Position numbers and translations under genes: made by a program. Shown here one piece after another: positions 30,289-38,612 of a stretch of DNA of 64,000 nt. The stretch spans positions 1-64,000 of the forward strand of contig CAWGCG010000004.1 in assembly GCA_963821025.1 (NCBI GenBank), read 5' to 3'. Below the pieces are notes generated by a model. That model saw nothing but the letters and a program-made list of their open reading frames with translations. It was not told the origin of the DNA and did no database searches. Position 1 is the stretch's first letter, and every line of letters begins with the position of its first letter. This DNA is from WHSW01 sp963821025 (GTDB lineage: Bacteria > Actinomycetota > Thermoleophilia > Solirubrobacterales > 70-9).

Positions 30289-30783
30289 ATGGCCGCCTAC
30301 GACGCAGGCCAGTGGACCGACCTGTTCGTTGCCGCGGCCGGCGCCGGCGCCGCGCTCGCCGGTCTCGTCTTCGTCGCGGTGTCGATCAACATCGAGCGCA
30401 TCCTGCAGTTCAAGGGCCTGCCCGAGCGGGCGCTCGAAACGGTGCTGACGCTGCTCGGCGTCGTGATCGTGGCGATCATCGGGCTGATCCCGGGACAGAG
30501 CAGCGTCGCGCTCGGCGCTGAGCTGCTGATCGCGTCCCTGCCGCTCACGATCCTGATCGCGCGGCTCTCGAGGGCGAGCATCGACGACGAGAACGAGCCG
30601 CGCCAATGGCTGATCGTCCGGATCGCGATCAGGGGAGCCGCAACGCTGCCGTTCGTGATCGGCGCCGTCAGCCTGCTGCTCGAAGCGGGCGGCGGCCTCT
30701 ACTGGATCGTCGCCGGGATCGTCTTCGCGATCGGCGGCGGCGTCGCCAACGCCTGGGTGCTGCTGGTCGAGATCCTGCGCTGA
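30289..30783 (+). CDS. integral membrane protein of unknown function
   Basis: 164 residues with five predicted membrane segments (about 10-33, 46-67, 75-95, 106-131 and 135-162). The opening LFVAAAGAGAALAGLVFVAV is seen in a widespread group of short uncharacterised actinobacterial membrane proteins. No catalytic motif visible. Starts 9 bases after groES-like and is likely co-transcribed with it. Confidence 0.7.
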   Translation: MAAYDAGQWTDLFVAAAGAGAALAGLVFVAVSINIERILQFKGLPERALETVLTLLGVVIVAIIGLIPGQSSVALGAELLIASLPLTILIARLSRASIDDENEPRQWLIVRIAIRGAATLPFVIGAVSLLLEAGGGLYWIVAGIVFAIGGGVANAWVLLVEILR

Positions 30784-30858
30784 GCGCCGCGGCACTTCGG
30801 CAGACCCTCGCACGGGTCAATTCTTCACGCTCCGTGCGGGGCGATCTGGCCCGGTGGA

Positions 30859-30931
30859 AGCCGGCGTCCGGACTCGAACCGGAGACCCCTTCATTACGAG
30901 TGAAGTGCTCTACCAACTGAGCTACGCCGGC
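30859..30931 (-). tRNA. tRNA-Thr (anticodon CGT)
   Basis: Minus-strand cloverleaf: acceptor GCCGGCG/CGCCGGC, D-loop AGTTGGTA, anticodon stem CTTCA/TGAAG with loop CTCGTAA (CGT), T-arm CTCCGG-TTCGAGT-CCGGA type, discriminator T, CCA not encoded. Reads ACG, which is frequent in this GC-rich genome. Confidence 0.96.
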
Positions 30932-31005
30932 CGGCGGCAGCGATTCTAGGCGGCCGCGGCCAGCCCTCGAAACGGACGGCTCGCTGAGCCTGACCGCTTC
31001 GTCGC

Positions 31006-31125
31006 TCACACGACCCTGAACCTGTCCCTTGCCGGTGCGCCGACGTTGCCGGCGGGATCGGTCGCGCGGACCTTGAACCTGTGCTTGCCCTCGTCGAGGC
31101 GCTTGAGCTTCTTCGGCAAGCCGAG
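31006..31125 (-). pseudogene. 3' remnant of an Ig-like/surface-repeat protein
   Basis: The minus-strand frame reads KKLKRLDEGKHRFKVRATDP then AGNVGAPARDRFRVV and stop, which is the last strand pair of bacterial Ig-like domains ('HtFkVRAtDaaGN'). No start or preceding domains exist: within about 40 codons upstream the frame runs into the response regulator gene. Best explained as the decayed end of a large secreted repeat protein. The rest of 30932-31166 holds nothing I can support. Confidence 0.45.
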
Positions 31126-31166
31126 CGCAGGGAATAATCCCGAATCGAGGGAAGCGCAGGCCTCGG

Positions 31167-31874
31167 TCAGCCCTCGGCGAGCTTGTAGCCGACGCCGCGG
31201 ACGGTCAGCACCAGCTTCGGGTCCTGGGGATCGGCCTCGACCTTCTGGCGCAGGTTGGAGATGTGGACGTCGCAGGCGCGGACGTCGCCGGAGAACTCGC
31301 TCTGCCAGAGCTCCTCCATGATCTCGAGCCGGCTGAACACCTGGCCGGGGCGTTCGGCCAGCAGCCGCAGCACCTGAAACTCCGAGCGGGTCAGGTTGAC
31401 CGGCTCGCCGTGGATCGCGACCAGGTGGCGGGCGAGATCGATGCGCACCGGGCCCGCCTCGATCGTCTTCGCCTCGGTCACGGTCGAGGTGCGGTCGAGC
31501 TCGCGGCGCCGCAGCTGGGCGCGGACGCGGCCGATCAGCTCGCGAACCGAGAACGGCTTGGTGACGTAGTCGTCGGCACCCACCTCGAGCCCGACCACCT
31601 TGTCGACCTCGGCGTCCTTGGCCGTCAGCAGGATGATCGGCACCGGGCTGCGAGCGCGCACGTCGCGGCAGATGTCGAGCCCGCTGCGGCCGGGCATCAT
31701 GATGTCGAGAATCAGCAGGTCGAACCCGGGATCCTCCGGACCGAGCTTGCCGTCGGCGTCCTGGCCGTCGAAGGCGACGGTGACCTCGAAGCCCTCCTGG
31801 CGCAGCGCGTAGCCGACGGCATCGCGAACCGACGGCTCGTCGTCTGCAACCAGGATCCTGTCGCTCACCTGCAC
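31167..31874 (-). CDS. OmpR/PhoB-family response regulator
   Basis: 235 residues: receiver domain with acidic pocket DDE (11-13), phospho-acceptor Asp57 in LLILDIMMPG, Thr in LLTAKD, and Lys in YVTKPFS; then a winged-helix DNA-binding domain with NLTRSEFQVLRLLAERPGQV and RACDVHISNLRQKVE and the wing VRGVGYKL. It starts with GTG 31874, 10 bases after the histidine kinase stop, with a GGGAG site. Partner of that kinase. Target genes not evident locally. Confidence 0.95.
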   Translation of the reverse strand: MQVSDRILVADDEPSVRDAVGYALRQEGFEVTVAFDGQDADGKLGPEDPGFDLLILDIMMPGRSGLDICRDVRARSPVPIILLTAKDAEVDKVVGLEVGADDYVTKPFSVRELIGRVRAQLRRRELDRTSTVTEAKTIEAGPVRIDLARHLVAIHGEPVNLTRSEFQVLRLLAERPGQVFSRLEIMEELWQSEFSGDVRACDVHISNLRQKVEADPQDPKLVLTVRGVGYKLAEG

Positions 31875-31884
31875 ACCAGCTCCC

Positions 31885-33609
31885 TCAAGCTATCGGTGTC
31901 GTCGCTGGATGTGCCGCGCGTAGGCGCACCCAGAAGGTCGATCCCTCGCCCTCAGACGACTCTACCCCGATCTCGCCGCCCATCACATCCACCATCCGGC
32001 GGGCGATCGAGAGTCCGAGCCCGAAGCCCTCCTGCTCGAGCGAGCCCGCGCCGCGATAGAAACGCTCGAAGATGCGACCGATCTCCTCAGCGGCGATCCC
32101 GCTGCCGGTATCGGCGACCTCGATTCGGACCTGATCATCGTCAGCACGCGCGGCCCGGATCCGCACCCGCCCTGGCCCGGGGGTGTTCTTGAAGGCGTTG
32201 GTGAGCAATCCGATCAGGACCTGTCGCAGGAGCACGCGGTCCGCCTGGGCGACCACGTCCGAGCCGACTTCGACGTCGACCTCGAGCCCGGCCGGCACTG
32301 CGACCGCCTCCGTCGCCTCCTCGACCACCAGGGCGACGTCGAGCGCCTCGGTCCCCCCCTCGCCCACCGCCTCCATCCGCGCCAGGATCAACAGCGACTC
32401 GGTCAACCTGCTGATCCGCTCGGAGTCCTCGGAGAGCCGGGAAAGGAAGTGCTCGAGCGCCTCGGGATCGTCCTTGGCCCCGGCGCGCAGGACCTCGATC
32501 GCCCCGGAGAGACCGGCGATCGGGTTGCGCAGCTCGTGGGCGGCGTTGGAGACGAACTCACGCTCGGCGATCCCGCGCCGCAGCTCCTCGGTGCGGTCGC
32601 GGACCACCGCGAGCACCGCATCCTCGGCCGGCAGCTGGCGAGCGCTGAACGAGTAGACGCGGTCACCGACGCGCAGCGCGTCGTGCTCGATCACTGGCCG
32701 ACGGGAGGCCCGGCGCAGCCACGGGATCAGCTGTTGGATCGCGCGTCCGTCGGCGGCGATCAGGTCGGCGGCGGCGGCGTTCGAGAAACGGACCTCGCCG
32801 TCGGGTTGGACCACCATGACCGCGTCGGAGAGCGCCTCGAGGATCGCCGAGAGCCGGTCGCGCTCCTCCCGCAATGCGCTGAAGGTCTGCCGCAGGGCGC
32901 CGCGCATCGTTTCCAGGGCCCGCCCGAGGTCGGTGATCTCATCCCGCCCGCCGGTGCCGGTGAGCGGCTGGTCGAGGTCTCCCTCGCTGATCTGCGCCGC
33001 GCTCTCGGCGAGTCGCTTGACCCGCGACGTGATCGCGCTGGCAATCAGGAAGGAGACCAGGATCGCCACCGCCATGGCGACGCCGAGCGCGGTCAAACGG
33101 TCGCTGCGCAGCTCGTCGAGCGCCTGCTGCACCTCCGGTGATCGAAGCGAGCGACCGACGATCGCGCCGTTGATCGACCCCTCGCGAAAGATCGGCACGG
33201 AGACCACCGTGATCCCGCCGGGCAACTCGTCGATGAAGCGGCTGCCCATCAGCGCAGCGCCGACGGCGCGCCGGACGTCCGGGACCGCGAGCAGCTCGGT
33301 GCCCTGCGAGCGCTTCGGCGTGATCACTTTGCCGTTGAGGTCGAACACCCAGGCCGAGTAGCCGGCGTCGGTGATCCCCGCGAGGGTGGCCTTGGCGTCG
33401 GGCGGCGGGCGGTTGCCGATCTCGTCGGCGAGGCTGACGGTGCGGCCGATCGCGATATCGACCAGCTCGTCGTCGGCCGCCTGCTCGCTGGTATCGGAGA
33501 CGAGCAGGTAGGCGAGCCCAGCGGTGATCAGGGCGACCGCGGCGAAGGACAGCGCCAGATAGAGGCGGACCCCGAACGGCCTCCTGCGCACCGATCGCTG
33601 GCTCGGCAT
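31885..33609 (-). CDS. sensor histidine kinase (HAMP-PAS-HisKA-HATPase)
   Basis: 574 residues. Two transmembrane helices (about 15-36 and 173-193) bracket an extracytoplasmic sensor domain of about 135 residues. A HAMP (about 194-246) and a PAS-like domain (about 255-345) follow, then the H-box with His358 in NAAHELRNPIAG, and an ATPase domain with N-box LIGLLTNAFKNTPG, G1 DTGSGIAAEE and G2 GFGLGLSIA. The layout resembles PhoR/WalK kinases that work with OmpR-type regulators. The signal sensed is unknown. First gene of the two-component operon. Confidence 0.94.
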   Translation of the reverse strand: MPSQRSVRRRPFGVRLYLALSFAAVALITAGLAYLLVSDTSEQAADDELVDIAIGRTVSLADEIGNRPPPDAKATLAGITDAGYSAWVFDLNGKVITPKRSQGTELLAVPDVRRAVGAALMGSRFIDELPGGITVVSVPIFREGSINGAIVGRSLRSPEVQQALDELRSDRLTALGVAMAVAILVSFLIASAITSRVKRLAESAAQISEGDLDQPLTGTGGRDEITDLGRALETMRGALRQTFSALREERDRLSAILEALSDAVMVVQPDGEVRFSNAAAADLIAADGRAIQQLIPWLRRASRRPVIEHDALRVGDRVYSFSARQLPAEDAVLAVVRDRTEELRRGIAEREFVSNAAHELRNPIAGLSGAIEVLRAGAKDDPEALEHFLSRLSEDSERISRLTESLLILARMEAVGEGGTEALDVALVVEEATEAVAVPAGLEVDVEVGSDVVAQADRVLLRQVLIGLLTNAFKNTPGPGRVRIRAARADDDQVRIEVADTGSGIAAEEIGRIFERFYRGAGSLEQEGFGLGLSIARRMVDVMGGEIGVESSEGEGSTFWVRLRAAHPATTPIA

Positions 33610-33654
33610 GGCCTGATTATCGCGCGGATCGCCGGCCGCCCGCCGCCGCGGCGG

Positions 33655-34794
33655 TCAAGCGGACAGCAGGAATTCCAGGCGAAACGCCAGCGCCTCGAGC
33701 GCCAACGGCTCGGAGACGTTGACCTGAAGACGCCGTCGTGTGTCCATCACCAGCTCCGCCGCACGGCGCGCCTGGCGTGGATCGAGCCCGGCGGACTGCC
33801 CGTCGATCAGCGCCACACGGTCCGCGGTCAGGACGAGCTCGCGGGCGCCGTCGGCCGCGGCGACGAGGTCGCGAAGCCAGGCCGCCAGGAGCGCGAGACC
33901 GAGGTCCAGCGTCTCGGTGCCGGCCACTCGGCTGGCGCGCTTGGCCGCCGCCTCGGCGTCCCTGGCGCGCCTTCGCACCGCCACCGGCGAGCGGTCGGCG
34001 GCCTCCTCCTCGGTAGCCTCGGCGAGCGCGCGGAGCTCGACCGCGGCCTCCTCCGCCGCCTCCGCGGCCGCCTCGAGCAGGTCCGTCCACGGCGAGTCGG
34101 AGAGCTCGCCGGAGGTGATCGCGACCGCGAGGCGCTCGACCGCCGCCCGCAGCCGGCGCCCCGTGTCGCCGAGCAGGAAAGCGGCGCGCTCCGCGTCGCC
34201 GTCGGCCAGCCTCGCCGCGGCGGTCCGCTCGGCGGGATCGGAGGCCGGATCGAGGCGCGCCTCGATCGCCTCGGCCCCTAGCCGCGAGAAGCGCACCAAC
34301 CGACACCGCGAGCGCACCGTTTCCAGCAAGGCCTCGGGCTCGGACGTGACCAGCACCAGGTGGGCGAACGGCGGTGGCTCCTCGAGCGTCTTCAGCAGCG
34401 CGTTCTGGCTCTCCTCGGCCATCGCCTCGGCCGCCTCGATCACGAACACCCGGCGCTCTGACTCGAACGGCCGGTAGGCGACCGCGCCGATCACGCGCTC
34501 GCGAACCTCGTCCACCAGATGCTGAATCCCGGGTGGGCGGATCCAGACCAGATCGGGATGCGGCGAGGGGTCGGCGAGCGCCCGCCGCCGCGCGTCATCG
34601 AGGTCCGGGGAGCCCTCCGCGAGGAGCTCGGCGGCCAGCGCCCGAGCGGCGGCGCGCTTGCCCGACCCGCGCGGTCCGGCGAACAGGTAGGCGTGGAAAG
34701 GAGCGGCGATGGCTGAGCTCAGCGCCAGGCGCGCCGATGGCTGGTCGGCGGTGGCCGCCTCAATGGTGGCGGGGGTTTGCGTCGCCGTGGTCAT
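33655..34794 (-). CDS. holB: DNA polymerase III delta' subunit-like clamp-loader ATPase
   Basis: AAA+ clamp-loader subunit, 379 residues. P-loop GPRGSGKR (about 40-47), DEVRER region, AEESQNALLKTLEEPPPFAH and the SRC motif (TVRSRCRL). The four-Cys zinc module usually present between P-loop and DEAD-like motif is missing, and the long C-terminal region (about 190-300) is Ala/Glu/Arg-rich and predicted helical. It overlaps the tmk stop by 4 bases (ATGA). The tmk-holB order is conserved widely, supporting the assignment despite divergence. Confidence 0.88.
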   Translation of the reverse strand: MTTATQTPATIEAATADQPSARLALSSAIAAPFHAYLFAGPRGSGKRAAARALAAELLAEGSPDLDDARRRALADPSPHPDLVWIRPPGIQHLVDEVRERVIGAVAYRPFESERRVFVIEAAEAMAEESQNALLKTLEEPPPFAHLVLVTSEPEALLETVRSRCRLVRFSRLGAEAIEARLDPASDPAERTAAARLADGDAERAAFLLGDTGRRLRAAVERLAVAITSGELSDSPWTDLLEAAAEAAEEAAVELRALAEATEEEAADRSPVAVRRRARDAEAAAKRASRVAGTETLDLGLALLAAWLRDLVAAADGARELVLTADRVALIDGQSAGLDPRQARRAAELVMDTRRRLQVNVSEPLALEALAFRLEFLLSA

Positions 34795-35378
34795 CGTTGC
34801 TCAACCGCCTCGATCACCCTCGCGTGGACCGCCTCCGGCGTGCCCTCGCCGTCGATCACGACGATTCGCTGCGGCTCGGCAGCCGCAATCCGCTCGTACG
34901 CCGCCGCGACGCGACGCTGCAGCTCGAGCCCCTCGGACTCGAAGCGATCGCCGGCGTCGCCCTCCCGGCGCCATGCCCGCTCGGGGTCGACCCGCAGGAA
35001 CAGGGTGAGCTCGGGGAGGCAGTCTCCGACCACGAGCTCGTTCAGGTGCGAGACCAGCTCCACCCCGAGCCCGCGGGCGATCCCCTGGTAGGCGACCGTC
35101 GAGTCGACGAAGCGATCGCAGACGACGTCGCGGCCGGCCGCGAGCGCCGGAGCGACCACGCCGGCGCAAAGCTGCGCGCGAGCGGCGCTGAACAACAGCA
35201 GCTCGGCCGCCGGATCGAGCTCGAGCGCGGGGTCCTTGAGCAGCTCGCGGATCCGCTCGCCGGCCGCGGTGCCGCCGGGCTCGCGCAAGAGCAGGGTCTG
35301 GGGCCCGAGCGCCTCGGCGAGCAGCGCCGCCTGGGTCGTCTTCCCGGAGCGGTCGATGCCCTCGAGGGTGACGAACAC
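34791..35378 (-). CDS. tmk: thymidylate kinase
   Basis: Phosphorylates dTMP to dTDP. It has 195 residues, normal length. P-loop TLEGIDRSGKTTQ (residues 4-16), the DR-x motif VVCDRFVDSTVAYQG binding dTMP, and LFLRVDPERAWRRE in the lid side. It lies 8 bases after topA and overlaps holB, forming topA-tmk-holB, a common actinobacterial order. Confidence 0.95.
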   Translation of the reverse strand: MFVTLEGIDRSGKTTQAALLAEALGPQTLLLREPGGTAAGERIRELLKDPALELDPAAELLLFSAARAQLCAGVVAPALAAGRDVVCDRFVDSTVAYQGIARGLGVELVSHLNELVVGDCLPELTLFLRVDPERAWRREGDAGDRFESEGLELQRRVAAAYERIAAAEPQRIVVIDGEGTPEAVHARVIEAVEQR

Positions 35379-35386
35379 CCGTCTGG

Positions 35387-37738
35387 TCAGGTCTTCGAGC
35401 GAGCCCGCTTGGTCCGCGCCGTGGTCGGCGTGGGCTTTCGCGGACGCCGGCCGGCGCGTTTGGCGGGAGCATCGGCGGTGTCGGCCGCATCGGCGGTGTC
35501 GGCCGCATCGGCGGCGGCGGCCTCCGCCGGGGCCCCGTTCGCAGCCGCCTCGCGCTTGGCCTTCTGCGCCTCGCGCTCGGCGCGCTTTTCGCGCATCTCG
35601 ACCATCGTCGGGCAGTCATCGTTGAGACAGAGCTTCCAGGGTCGCCCCGGACCCCGCTTCTTCACCGTGAGGCGGGGCCGCTGGCCACAGACCGAGCAGC
35701 GCTCCTCGAGTCTCCAGAGCTCGAAGAACCTCCCGGGCAGCGGGCCGCTGACCTTGCACGAGTCGGGTGCGTCGGGGTCGTCGCGATTCCAGCCCTCGCA
35801 GCCGTACATTCGCTTGCCGCCCTTGAGGTCGATGATCCGCAGCCGGTTCGGCTCACCGTTGTCACGGGTGCGCCCGGCCTGCTCGCAGACCTTGCACGGG
35901 CCGAGGAACTTGTCCTCGTCCATCCCCGCCCAGATCTGCTTCGCCAGCTCCTCCTTCTTTGCCTCGAGCTCGGAGGTCGTGGAGTGCAGCATCTCCCGGC
36001 TGACGCCGACGACCTCGTCCTTGGTCGTCTCGCCGGCTGCGATCTGGTCCATGTCGCGCTCGAGCTCGGCGGTCATCTCCGGAGTCGCCATCCTCGGGAC
36101 GTAGGTGTGGAAGGCCTTGTACATCGCGATCCCGGTTTCCGAGGGCTCCGGCGGATTCGCGAACACGTAGCCGCGGTCATAGAGCTTCTGGATGATGTCG
36201 GCCCTCGTCGCCTTGGTCCCGAGCCCGCGCTCCTCCATCAGCTCGATCAGCTTGCCCTGGCTGATCCGCGACGGTGGCTGGGTCTCCTTGTCGACGATCC
36301 ACGGGTCGCCGTCGAGCTCCAGGCGCTGGCCCTCGGTGAGCGCCGGGATCTCGTCGTCGGCCGAGCGCGCGTAGGTGTAGATGCCGGCGTAGCCGGGGTC
36401 GACCACGACCGAGCCGCGGACGAAGTAAGTCTCCGACCCGGCCTCGATGTCGGCGCGGGTCGACTCGGTGATCATCGGCTCGGAGAAGGTGGCGAGGAAG
36501 CGGCGCACGACGAGCTCGTAGACGCGGCGCCTGGGACCCTCGAGCGCGTTCGGGTAGACCGCCTGGGTCGGATAGATCGGCGGATGATCGGTGGTTTGCT
36601 TCTTGCCTCGCGTCGCGGTCAGGGCGGGCTTGTCGAGCAGGGCCGCCGCCGCCTCGAAGTCGGGGATCCGGACCAGCGAGCCGACCAGCTCGCGGGCGTT
36701 GAGCGAGGGCGGATAGACCGTGTTGTCGGTGCGGGGATAGGAGATGAAGCCGTCCATGTAGAGGTCCTCGGCGACCCGCATCGCCGCCGCCGGCGTGATC
36801 CCGAGCCGGCTCGAGGCGTCGGTGGTGAAGGCGGTGGTATTGAAGGGGGCCGGCGGCTTGCGGGTGTTTCGCCGCGAGCTCACCTCCTTGACGACGCCGG
36901 GCGTCGCGGTGCCGCCGAGCGCGGCCTCGGCCTCGGCTCTGTCCCAGAACTTGTCGGTCGCATGATGGGCTTCGAAGCTGCCGTCGGGATGGGCGAACTT
37001 CGCCAACAGCTCCCAGAAGGGCTTCGCCACGTGGGCTCGCCGCTCGAGCTCACGCTCGACGATCAGCGCCAGGGTTGGGCTCTGCACGCGGCCGACCGAG
37101 AGGAAGTTGGCGCCGAAGCGGCGGCTCGCCAGGGAGACCGCCCGGGTCAGGGTCGCGCCCCAGATCAGGTCGATGTCCTGGCGCGCCGCACCGGCGTAGG
37201 CGAGGTCGTAGGAGAGCTGGTCGAGGTTCGAGAACGCGCGCTCGATCTCCTCCTTGGTCAGTGCCGAGTAGCGGGCCCGCTCGATCGGCGGGCGCTGCGC
37301 CAGGACCTCGCGAGCGTCGCCGACCGAGCCGGCGACCGTTTCCGTCGCGGCGACCTGCGGGTTGACCTCGAGCACCTGCTGCAGCGCCTCGAGGCCGATC
37401 AGCTCGCCCTCGCGGTCATAGTCAGTGGCGATCACGATCTTCTCGGCGTCCTTGGCGAGCTTGCGCACCGCCTTGACCACGTTCTTGTCGGTTGGCTCAC
37501 CGACGAGCTCGGCATCGATCAGCTCGTGCAGATCCGTCTCCTGCCAGTTGGAGTAGCCGTCGGCGAAGGCGACGCCCATCACGTGGCCCTTGAGCCCGAC
37601 CGTCATCTGGTCGCCATCCGGGCCGCTCCAGGTATAGAACGGCACCTTGTAGGTGGCGTCGGCTTTCGCCCCCCCGCCCGAGAGGATGTCCGCGATCTTC
37701 TTCGCGGAGTTGTTCTTCTCGGTGATGATCAGCCTCAT
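35387..37738 (-). CDS. topA: type IA DNA topoisomerase I, archaeal-type
   Basis: Relaxes negative supercoils by transient single-strand cleavage. It has 783 residues. The Toprim domain begins MRLIITEKNNSAKKIADILS with metal residues D106, D108 and E110 (ATDYDREGE); active-site Tyr334 in GFISYPRTDN. The N-terminus, with WSGPDG and LKGHVMGVAFADGYSNWQET, follows the (halo)archaeal TopA pattern rather than the bacterial 'VIVESPAKAKTI' form. Two C-terminal zinc modules (CKVCEQ...C and CSVCGQ...CLNDDC) and a Lys/Ala-rich tail with an 18-bp repeat follow. It occupies the usual bacterial topA position before tmk and holB and appears intact, so it is probably the main topoisomerase I. Confidence 0.93.
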   Translation of the reverse strand: MRLIITEKNNSAKKIADILSGGGAKADATYKVPFYTWSGPDGDQMTVGLKGHVMGVAFADGYSNWQETDLHELIDAELVGEPTDKNVVKAVRKLAKDAEKIVIATDYDREGELIGLEALQQVLEVNPQVAATETVAGSVGDAREVLAQRPPIERARYSALTKEEIERAFSNLDQLSYDLAYAGAARQDIDLIWGATLTRAVSLASRRFGANFLSVGRVQSPTLALIVERELERRAHVAKPFWELLAKFAHPDGSFEAHHATDKFWDRAEAEAALGGTATPGVVKEVSSRRNTRKPPAPFNTTAFTTDASSRLGITPAAAMRVAEDLYMDGFISYPRTDNTVYPPSLNARELVGSLVRIPDFEAAAALLDKPALTATRGKKQTTDHPPIYPTQAVYPNALEGPRRRVYELVVRRFLATFSEPMITESTRADIEAGSETYFVRGSVVVDPGYAGIYTYARSADDEIPALTEGQRLELDGDPWIVDKETQPPSRISQGKLIELMEERGLGTKATRADIIQKLYDRGYVFANPPEPSETGIAMYKAFHTYVPRMATPEMTAELERDMDQIAAGETTKDEVVGVSREMLHSTTSELEAKKEELAKQIWAGMDEDKFLGPCKVCEQAGRTRDNGEPNRLRIIDLKGGKRMYGCEGWNRDDPDAPDSCKVSGPLPGRFFELWRLEERCSVCGQRPRLTVKKRGPGRPWKLCLNDDCPTMVEMREKRAEREAQKAKREAAANGAPAEAAAADAADTADAADTADAPAKRAGRRPRKPTPTTARTKRARSKT
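35469..35516. repeat. 18-bp tandem repeat in topA tail
   Basis: Two identical copies of an 18-bp unit GCATCGGCGGTGTCGGCC and a partial third, encoding the ADTADA repeats in the low-complexity C-terminal tail of TopA. Confidence 0.8.
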
Positions 37739-37851
37739 AGCGGCGCGAGAGTAGCAGGGGCCCAGAACGGGTTCGCCGGGTTTCGGAGCGGCCCGAAGGG
37801 CCGTTCACGGCCTCGATCCGCTCGCCGTCAGGCCCGGTCGCCGCCGGCCAC

Positions 37852-37857
37852 TAACCT
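37852..37857 (+). promoter_or_regulatory. -10 element of siroheme dehydrogenase gene (leaderless)
   Basis: TAACCT 8 bases before ATG 37866. The same hexamer precedes the aldo-keto reductase gene at 38819-38824. Confidence 0.45.
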
Positions 37858-37865
37858 CTGTTGCG

Positions 37866-38612
37866 ATGCCCGCACAGTCCTATGCCGGCAAGGAATGCGT
37901 CTGCCAGCACCGCAGGGGGATCTGCGATCAAAGCTGCGTCCGCGGGATGCTCGAGACCCCCTTCTACATCGCCTGCCTGCGGCTCAGCGGGCGCGACTGC
38001 CTGGTCGTCGGCGGTGGCGAGGTCGGACTCGAGAAGGTCGATGGGCTGCTGGCCTGCAACGGCCGGGTGACCCTGGTCGCGCCCGAGGCCGTCGACGAGC
38101 TGCGCGCCTACGCCGAGGAGGGCTCGATCACCTGGGAGCGACGTCGGTATCGCGCCGGCGACCTCGAGGGCAAGTTCATGGCGATCGCCGCGACCGCCGA
38201 CACCGACGTCAACATCGCCGTCTATGACGACGCCGAGAGCCGGGCAATGCTCGTCAACGTCGTCGACGTCCCCTCGCTTTGCAACTTCATCCTCCCGGCG
38301 ATCGTGCGCAGCGGCCCACTCGCGATCGCGATCTCGACCGCGGGCGCCTCGCCGGCACTGGCGAAGCGGATGAAGCGTGAGATCTCGGACCAGTTCGGCG
38401 AGCCTTACGCGCGCCTGGCGGTGATCCTCAACGACGCGCGCGGCTGGGCCAAGGCGACGCTGCCCACCTATCAGGACCGCAAGCAGTTCTTCGAGCAGAT
38501 CGTCAACGGTGACCCCGATCCAATCGAGCTCGTGCGCGACGGCCGCGAGCGCGACGTGCTCGACCTGATCGAGGCCGCCAAGCAGCGTCACGTCGCCGTC
38601 GTCGGCTCCTGA
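37866..38612 (+). CDS. precorrin-2 dehydrogenase / sirohydrochlorin ferrochelatase-like
   Basis: Met8p/CysG-N-type enzyme in siroheme synthesis, oxidising precorrin-2 with NAD+. It has 248 residues. Rossmann motif CLVVGGGEVGLEKVDGLL (about 45-62), RRRYRAGDLEGKFMAIAATA, the catalytic Asp region VNVVDVPSLCNFILPAIVRS, and AISTAGASPALAKRMKRE. The N-terminus has an additional cysteine cluster (C11, C13, C20, C24 in KECVCQHRRGICDQSC) not usual in Met8p, which may bind a metal or Fe-S cluster. No methyltransferase (CysG-C) domain. Leaderless start; downstream zinc-ribbon ORF coupled through CTGA. Confidence 0.87.
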   Translation: MPAQSYAGKECVCQHRRGICDQSCVRGMLETPFYIACLRLSGRDCLVVGGGEVGLEKVDGLLACNGRVTLVAPEAVDELRAYAEEGSITWERRRYRAGDLEGKFMAIAATADTDVNIAVYDDAESRAMLVNVVDVPSLCNFILPAIVRSGPLAIAISTAGASPALAKRMKREISDQFGEPYARLAVILNDARGWAKATLPTYQDRKQFFEQIVNGDPDPIELVRDGRERDVLDLIEAAKQRHVAVVGS

